This document shows, piece by piece, positions 57,001-64,000 of a stretch of 64,000 bases of DNA. The notes beneath the pieces were generated by a model. That model did no database searches. It saw only the letters and a list, made by a program, of their open reading frames with translations, and was not told where the DNA came from. Position numbers and translations under genes: made by a program. This DNA comes from Closterium sp. NIES-65 (Eukaryota > Streptophyta > Zygnematophyceae > Desmidiales > Closteriaceae), in contig CANXME010000045.1 of the NCBI GenBank assembly GCA_948144175.1, forward strand, positions 84,952 to 148,951, read 5' to 3'. How positions within the stretch are numbered: position 1 is the stretch's first letter; each line of letters begins with the position of its first letter.

Positions 57001-60000
57001 GCTCTTGCTATTTTGCACTCGCTAGGCCCTTGTTCTTGCAATTTTGCACACGCTAGGCCCTTGTTCTTGCAATTTTGCACACGCTAGGCCCTTGTTCTTT
57101 TTTTTTTGCACACGCTAGGCCCTTGTTCTTTTTATTTTGCACACGCTAGGCCCTTGTTCTTGCTATTTTGCATACGCTATGCCCTTGTTCTTGCAATTTT
57201 GCACACGCTAGGCCCTTGTTCTTGCAATTTTGCACATGCTAGACCCTTGTTCTTTTTATTTTGCACACGCTAGGCCCTTGTTCTTGCAATTTTGCACACT
57301 CTAGGCCCTTGTTCTTTTTATTTTGCATACGCTAGGCCCTTGTTCTTTTTATTTTGCATACGCTAGGCCCTTGTTCTTTTTATTTTGCACACGCTAGGCC
57401 CTTCTTCTTTCAATTTTGCACACGCTAGGCCCTTGTTCTTTTTATTTTGCACACGCTAGGCCCTTGTTCTTTTATTTTGCATACACTATACCCTTGTTCT
57501 TTTTATTTTGCACACGCTAGGCCCTTGTTCTTTTTATTTTGCACACGCTAGGCCCTTGTTCTTGCACTTTTGCACACGCTAGGCCCTTGTTCTTTCAATT
57601 TTGCACACGCTAGGGCCCTTGTTCTTTATATTTTGCACACGCTAGGCCCTTGTTCTTTCAATTTTGCACACGCTAGGCCCTTGTTCTTTATATTTTGCAC
57701 ACGCTAGGCCTTTGTTCTTTTTATTTTGCACACGCTAGGCCCTTGTTCTTGCTATTTTGCACACGCTAGGCCCTTGTTCTTGCAATTTTGCACATGCTAG
57801 ACCGTTGTTCTTTTTATTTTGCACACGCTAGGCCCTTGTTCTTTTTATTTTTGCACACGATAGGCCCTTGTTCTTTTTATTTTGCACATGCTAGGCCCTT
57901 GTTCTTTTTATTTTGCATACGCTTGGCCCTTGTTCTTATTATTTTGCATACGCTAGGCCCTTGTTCTTTTTATTTTGCACACGCTAGGCCCTTGTTCTTT
58001 CAATTTTGCACACGCTAGGCCCTTGTTCTTTTTATTTTGCACACGCTAGGCCCTTGTTCTTATTATTTTGCACACGCTAGGCCCTTGTTCTTGCTATTTT
58101 GCACACGCTATGCCCTTGTTCTTTTTATTTTGCACACGCTAGGCCCTTGTTCTTGCAATTTTGCACACGCTAGGCCCTTGTTCTTTTTATTTTGCACACG
58201 CTAGGCCCTTGTTCTTTTTTTTTTGCACACGCTAGGCCCTTGTTCTTGCTATTTTGCATACGCTATGCCCTTGTTCTTGCAATTTTGCACACGCTAGGCC
58301 CTTGTTCTTGCAATTTTGCACATGCTAGACCCTTGTTCTTTTTATTTTGCACACGCTAGGCCCTTGTTCTTGCAATTTTGCACACTCTAGGCCCTTGTTC
58401 TTTTTATTTTGCATACGGTAGGCCCTTGTTCTTTTTATTTTGCATACGCTAGGCCCTTGTTCTTTTTATTTTGCACACGCTAGGCCCTTCTTCTTTCAAT
58501 TTTGCACACGCTAGGCCCTTGTTCTTTTTATTTTGCACACGCTAGGCCCTTGTTCTTTTTATTTTGCACACGCTAGGCCCTTGTTCTTGCTATTTTGCAC
58601 ACGCTATGCCCTTGTTCTTTTTATTTTGCACACGCTAGGCCCTTGTTCTTGCAATTTTGCACATGCTAGACCCTTGTTCTTTTTATTTTGCACACGCTAG
58701 GCCCTTGTTCTTTTTATTTTGCACACGCTAGGCCCTTGTTCTTTTTATTTTGCACATGCTAGGCCCTTGTTCTTTTTATTTTGCATGCGCTAGGCCCTTG
58801 TTCTTTTTATTTTGCATACACTATACCCTTGTTCTTTTTATTTTGCACACGCTAGGCCCTTGTTCTTTTTATTTTGCACACGCTAGGCCCTTGTTCTTGC
58901 ACTTTTGCACACGCTAGGCCCTTGTTCTTTCAATTTTGCACACGCTAGGCCCTTGTTCTTTTTATTTTGCACACGCTAGGCCCTTGTTCTTTTTATTTTG
59001 CACATGCTAGGCCCTTGTTTTTTTAATTCTATATGCGCTAGGCCCTTGTTCTTTTTATTTTGCATACGCTAGGCCCTTGTTCTTTATATTTTGCACACGC
59101 TAGGCCCTTGTTCTTTCAATTTTGCACACGCTAGGCCCTTGTTCTTTATATTTTGCACACGCTAGGCCTTTGTTCTTTCAATTTTGCACACACTAGGCCC
59201 TTGTTCTTTTTATTTTGCACACGCTAGGCCCTTGTTCTTTTTATTTTGCACATGCTAGGCCCTTGTTTTTTTTATTCTATATGCGCTAGGCCCTTGTTCT
59301 TTTTATTTTGCATACGCTAGGCCCTTGTTCTTTTTATTTTGCACACGCTAGGCCCTTGTTCTCTTTATTTTGCACACGCTAGGCCCTTGTTCTTGCACTT
59401 TTGCATACGCTAGGCCCTTGTTCTTTCAATTTTGCACACGCTAGGCCCGTGTTCTTTTTATTTTGCACACGCTAGGCCCTTCTTCTTTTTATTTTGCACA
59501 TGCTAGGCCCTTGTTCTTTTTATTTTGCATACGCTAGGCCCTTGTTCTTTTTATTTTGCACACGCTAGGTCCTTGTTCTTTTTAATTTGCACAAGCTAGG
59601 CCCTTGTTCTTGCACTTTTGCACACGCTAGGCCCTTGTTCTTTCAATTTTGCACACGCTAGGCCCTTTTTCTTTTTATTTTGCACACGCTAGGCCCTTGT
59701 TCTTTTTATTTTGCACACGCTAGGCCCTTGTTCTTGCTATTTTGCACACGCTATGCCCTTGTTCTTGCAATTTTGCACACGCTAGGCCCTTGTTCTTTTT
59801 ATTTTGCACACGCTAGGCCCTTGTTCTTTTTATTTTGCACACGCTAGGCCCTTGTTCTTGCTATTTTGCATACGCTATGCCCTTGTTCTTTTTATTTTGC
59901 ACACGCTAGGCCCTTGTTCTTGCAATTTTGCACATGCTAGACCCTTGTTTTTTTTATTTTGCACACGCTAGGCCCTTGTTCTTTTATTTTGCACACCCTA

Positions 60001-61366
60001 GGCCCTTGTTCTTTTTATTTTGCACATGCTAGGCCCTTGTTCTTTTTATTTTGCACACGCTAGGCCCTTGTTCTTTTTATTTTGCATACGCTAGGCCCTT
60101 GTTCTTTTTATTTTGCATACGCTAGGCCCTTGTTCTTTATATTTTGCACACGCTAGGCCCTTGTTCTTTCAATTTTGCACACGCTAGGCCCTTGTTCTTT
60201 TTTTTTTTGCACACGCTAGGCCCTTGTTCTTGCTATTTTGCATACGCTATGCCCTTGTTCTTGCAATTTTGCACACGCTAGGCCCTTGTTCTTGCAATTT
60301 TGCACATGCTAGACCCTTGTTCTTTTTATTTTGCACACGCTAGGCCCTTGTTCTTTTTATTTTGCACACGCTAGGCCCTTGTTCTTTTTTTTTTGCATAC
60401 GCTAGGCCCTTGTTCTTTTTATTTTGCATACGCTAGGCCCTTGTTCTTTTTATTTTGCACACGCTAGGCCCTTATTCTTGCTATTTTGCACACGCTATGC
60501 CCTTGTTCTTTTTATTTTGCACACGCTAGGCCCTTGTTCTTGCAATTTTGCACATGCTAGACCCTTGTTCTTTTTATGTTGCACACGCTAGGCCCTTGTT
60601 CTTTTTATTTTGCACACGCTAGGCCCTTGTTCTTTTTATTTTGCACATGCTAGGCCCTTGTTCTTTTTATTTTGCATGCGCTAGGCCCTTGTTCTTTTTA
60701 TTTTGCATACGCTAGGCCCTTGTTCTTTTTATTTTGCACACGCTAGGCCCTTGTTCTTTTTGTTTTGCACACGCTAGGCCCTTGTTCTTGCACTTTTGCA
60801 CACGCTAGGCCCTTGTTCTTTCAATTTTGCACACGCTAGGCCCTTGTTCTTTTTATTTTGCACACGCTAGGCCCTTGTTCTTTTTATTTTGCACATGCTA
60901 GGCCCTTGTTCTTTTTATTTTGCACACGCTAGGCCCTTGTTCTTGCTATTTTGCACACGCTAGGCCCTTGTTCTTGCAATTTTGCACATGCTAGACCCTT
61001 GTTCTTTTTATTTTGCACACGCTAGGCCCTTGTTCTTTTTATTTTTGCACACGATAGGCCCTTATTCTTTTTATTTTGCACATGCTAGGCCCTTGTTCTT
61101 TTTATTTTGCATACGCTAGGCCCTTGTTCTTTTTATTTTGCATACGCTAGGCCCTTGTTCTTTTTATTTTGCACATGCTAGGCCCTTGTTCTTTTTATTT
61201 TGCACACGCTAGGCCCTTGTTCTTGCTATTTTGCACACGCTATGCCCTTGTTCTTTTATTTTGCACACGCTAGGCCCTTGCTCTTGCTATTTTGCACTCG
61301 CTAGGCCCTTGTTCTTGCAATTTTGCACACGCTAGGCCCTTGTTCTTGCAATTTTGCACACGCTAG
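51070..61366 (+). repeat. Satellite B array, block 4
   Basis: About 332 units of the 31-bp repeat with no inserted element. It contains the empty counterpart of the reverse-element site (51387-51391). It also contains four uninterrupted versions of the TGCTCTTGC string that precedes every forward element (at about 52905, 53993, 55669 and 57000). Ends in GCTAG (61362-61366). Confidence 0.97.
51387..51391. other. Empty target site of the reverse element
   Basis: A single CCTTG in unbroken satellite, 322 bp from the 3' LTR of copy 2, where the copy 1 duplicate has CCTTG on each side of the reverse element. The bases on both sides (CTAGGCC and TTTTTTCAATTTTGC) match. Confidence 0.85.
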
Positions 61367-61497
61367 TGTCAGAACATATAGCTTACTTGTTTCTGTAGGC
61401 TATAGTGGGGTATCCCATAGGGGGTACAACACAATTAGGGTTTCCTATTTGTATTCACTTCACTTCATAGTCATTCATTCTCGTTCACACTTTCTCA
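61367..61497 (+). repeat. 5' LTR, forward copy 3
   Basis: 131 bp with TG and CA ends, matching the 3' LTRs of copies 1 and 2. Confidence 0.95.
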
Positions 61498-61515
61498 TGG
61501 AATCAGAGCAGGTCC
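61498..61515 (+). other. Primer-binding site, forward copy 3
   Basis: TGGAATCAGAGCAGGTCC, identical to the other forward copies. Confidence 0.85.
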
Positions 61516-61547
61516 CTTCTTAGGGCCTGTTCCTAGGGCCCACCGAA

Positions 61548-61592
61548 GCGCGCCCCGAGGCGCGCATTTTTTTTAGCGACCCTCCGTGTCGC
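61548..61592 (+). other. Paired hairpins in the RNA leader, forward copy 3
   Basis: Same stems and T tract as copies 1 and 2. Confidence 0.5.
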
Positions 61593-61594
61593 CC

Positions 61595-62676
61595 TCCCCG
61601 TCGTGCTCCCGCTTAGGCCACTCGTCGGCCCCGCCTAGGCCCCTCGTCGGCCCCGCGTAGCCCCCGTCGGCCCCACTTAGGCCCCGCGTCGGCCCCAACC
61701 TAGACCCCGTCGGCTCCTCGTCGGCCCCGCCTAGGCCCCACGTCGGCCCCGCGTAACCCCCCGTCGGCCCCGCTTAGGCCCCACGTCGGCCCCGCGTAGC
61801 CCCGCTTAGGCCCGTCGGCCCCGCTTAGGCCCCGCTTTGGCCCCGCGTCGGCCCCGCCTAGACCCCGTCGGCCCCGCGTTGGCCCTGCTTAGGCCCCGCC
61901 GGCCCCGCGTTGGCCCCGCTTAGGCCCCGCCGGCCCGCCTAGGCCCCCACTTCGGCCCCTCGTCGGCCCCGCCCAGACCTCGTCGGCCCCGCCACGGCCC
62001 TACCCCGGCCCCGCTTCAGCTGCTGTCGGCCCCGCTACAGCCCGCCACTGGCCTCGCTACACCCCGCCACTGGCCCCGCTACAGCCTGCCACCGGCCCGA
62101 CTACGGCCCGCCGTTGGCCCCGCTACAGCCCGCACCGGCCCCTGCTACAGCCCGCCGCCGGCCCAGCTACAGCCCGCCGCCGGCCCAGCTACAGCCGCCG
62201 CCGGCCCAGCTACAGCCCGCCGCCGGCCCAGCTACAGCCCGCCGCCGGCCCAGCTACAGCCCGCCGCGCGGCCCCCGCTACAGCCCGCCACCGGCCCCTG
62301 CTACAGCCCGCCGCCGGCCCAGCTACAGCCCGCCGCCGGGCCCAAGCTACAGCCCGCCCCCGGCCCAGCTACAGCCCGCCGCCGGCCCAGCTACAGCCCC
62401 CGCCGCCGGCCCCCGCCACAGCCCGCCACCGGCCCCTGCTACAGCCCGCCGCCGGCCCAGCTACAGCCCGCCCCGGCCCCGCTACAGCCCGCCGTCGGCC
62501 CCGCTACAGCCCTCCCCGCGGCCCCTGCTGCAGCCCGCCGTGCTGCACGTGAGCAGCCCCAGCAGCCCGCGCCGCCCGTGAGCCCCTACGCCACCCGAGC
62601 CGCGCGAGCCGCCCGAGCCGCCCGAGCCGCCCGAGCCGCCCGAGCCGCCCGAGCCGCCCGAGCCGCCCGAGCCGCC
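61595..62676 (+). repeat. GC-rich leader repeats, forward copy 3
   Basis: Same three repeat types. The 9-bp CGAGCCGCC tract has 8 units (62605-62676). The 22-bp array (about 62150-62430) carries several one-base insertions or losses not seen in copies 1 or 2, such as GCGCGGCCCCC and GGGCCCAAGC. The leader is 1268 bp. Confidence 0.8.
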
Positions 62677-62765
62677 TGAGGAGCCGTGCTGCTGTTCCTG
62701 AGCTGTGTTTCTCTGCTGCTGACCTACCCGACTCTCCCAGCCCGGTGAGACTTTCAGCTGCTGCC

Positions 62766-64000
62766 ATGGCCACCCCCAATGTTCTTACTTTTGACGCTGA
62801 GGGGAGGGCCATTGACTTTGCCGTCTGGATTGAAGACCTGCAGCTGTACTTACTGTGTGATGCGATAGATGAGATCTCTCTCTTTGACTTTGTCTCTGGC
62901 GCTGTCCCTGCCCCACCTGCTGATGCTGACTCTGCCGTTCGCTCCAAGTGGGCGACCCGCGATGCTGCTGCACGTCTTGCTGTGCGTCGCCACCTCCCTT
63001 CCTCTGAGCGTGCCCACTTTAGTCAGTGCAAGACCGCTCAGGCCTTGTACGACGCTGTAGTTGCACGCTACTCCTCCCCTTCCTCCGCTACCCTTAGCCG
63101 CCTCATGCTACCGTTTCTCTTCCCTGACCTCGCTTCCTTTCCCACTGTCGCTGACCTCGTTACCCACCTCCGTGCTAGTGACACCCGCTACCGCGCTGCC
63201 CTTCCTGCTGAGTTCCGCGCTGCGAACCCTCCTCCCATGTACATCACTCTCTACTTTCTCGTCACCCGTCTCCCTGAGTCCCTTCGTGTCGTTAGGGACC
63301 AGTTTCTCTCTGTCTGTCCCACCACTCTCACTGTCGACCTCCTTGAGGAGTCCCTGCTAGCGGCTGAGAAGAGTATTGTCGCTGTAGGGGCCTCTCGGGG
63401 TGACCCTCGCACCCCCATCTTTGAGGGGTGTGGTCCTTCCCCCCTGCTGCCCTCTGTCGCCTCTGCCGCTGCGGCCGACCTCGCTGGTTTTGAGTCGGTC
63501 GGCGCGGCGTCTGCCCCCAGCGGCAGACGCCGCTCTGGCAAGGGCAAGGGGGGCAAGGGAGCGGGTGGAGCTAGAGGGGGCGGTGGAGGAGGCGGTGGGG
63601 GTAGCGGGGGGAGTGGGGGTGGCGGTGGGGGTGGTGGCGGGAGTGGAGGTACTGGTGGCGGCGGTGGAGGCGGAGGTGGCGGCGGAGGTGGTAGCGGAGG
63701 AGGCGGTGGGAGCGGTGGGAGCGACGGTCCTGGTGGGGGAGGTGGCGGTGGAGACGGGGGTGGCGGTGGAGGCGGGGGTGGCGGTGGAGGCGGGGGTCGG
63801 AGTGGCTCGTCCCAGCGGAGCAGCTCTGGGGGTGGTCAGCGCCGAGCAGCAGCAGCAGCAAGCAGCCGCAGCAGCAGCCACAGCAGCAGCAGCGCTCTCG
63901 CACCGTCCCAGCCCCTCAGCAGCTCCGTGAGTGGTACTTGCAGCGTCAGCGTGGTGGTGCGCTTGGTCCCTGCCCCTACGTTCTTCGCACCGGTGACCGT
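62766..64000 (+). pseudogene. Copia polyprotein copy 3, GAG part, frameshifted, incomplete
   Basis: The GAG matches copies 1 and 2 from the GCCATGG start through the Gly-rich tract. In the Gln-rich tract (about 63843-63862) there are two extra bases relative to copy 1: a G after CAGCGCC and an A within the CAG run. These put the zinc knuckle out of frame, and the ATG phase runs as Ser/Ala-rich nonsense to the window end. The underlying homologous sequence continues to at least the start of the zinc knuckle. Confidence 0.85.

Larger units (their letters stand above)
61367..64000 (+). mobile_element. Ty1/copia LTR retrotransposon, forward family, copy 3 (cut by window end)
   Basis: 5' LTR, primer-binding site, leader and the start of GAG are present; the rest is beyond the window. 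The left flank GCTAG and the satellite upstream match copies 1 and 2. The LTR has the intact TGTCAGAAC start. Several small indels relative to copies 1 and 2 occur in the leader and in the Gln tract. Confidence 0.95.

Noticed and set aside
14923-61320. Open frames of 60-90 codons with HTLGPCSFYFAHARPLF-like repeats
   Set aside because: They are translations of the 31-bp satellite B in its open phase. They recur wherever few indels occur and show nothing gene-like.
1-64000. tRNA, rRNA or host protein genes
   Set aside because: I found no cloverleaf-like segment, rRNA core motif or non-transposon domain between the repeats.

Overview
The window looks like repeat-rich, probably heterochromatic (pericentromeric or subtelomeric) DNA from a eukaryote. 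I see no host gene, tRNA, rRNA, CRISPR array or bacterial-style operon. It holds two unrelated short-period satellites and four Ty1/copia LTR retrotransposons. The copia domain order (GAG, protease, integrase, RT, RNase H), short 131-132 bp LTRs, and primer-binding sites close to the initiator-Met tRNA site of plant copia elements suggest a member of the green lineage. The GC-rich codon use would suit a streptophyte alga or bryophyte, but that is a weak inference and I cannot name the species.

Layout. 1-13909: satellite A, a 17-bp tandem repeat with one inverted block (about 4660-5338) and a higher-order structure in its right third. 13908-24071: satellite B, a 31-bp tandem repeat that starts abruptly. 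24072-31851: forward copia element, copy 1 (7780 bp). 31852-32173: 322 bp of satellite B. 32174-38895: a reverse-strand copia element of a related but different family (6722 bp), with identical LTRs and a perfect CCTTG target duplication. 38896-43328: satellite B. 43329-51069: forward element, copy 2 (7741 bp). 51070-61366: satellite B. 61367-64000: forward element, copy 3, cut by the window edge.

How the parts relate. The three forward elements sit at the same GCTAG position of the same satellite B context. Their left flanks share marker variants at matching distances. They are therefore best explained as one insertion amplified with its flanking satellite, not three independent transpositions. 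The reverse element inserted later: the matching point after copy 2, also 322 bp from its 3' LTR, is an intact empty site at 51387-51391. Copies 1 and 2 carry private single-base frameshifts, and copy 3 is frameshifted in its poly-Gln tract. The reverse element has one uninterrupted 1662-codon reading frame from the zinc knuckle through RNase H, but it lacks the N-terminal GAG domain found in the forward family.

The more unusual signals are a short motif of the form [TSA]-P-[QR]-[QE]-L-R-E-W-[YF] recurring two or three times per polyprotein, an expanded zinc knuckle (C-x13-C-x3/4-H-x4-C), and a pair of hairpins in the RNA leader whose stems differ between the families but still pair.
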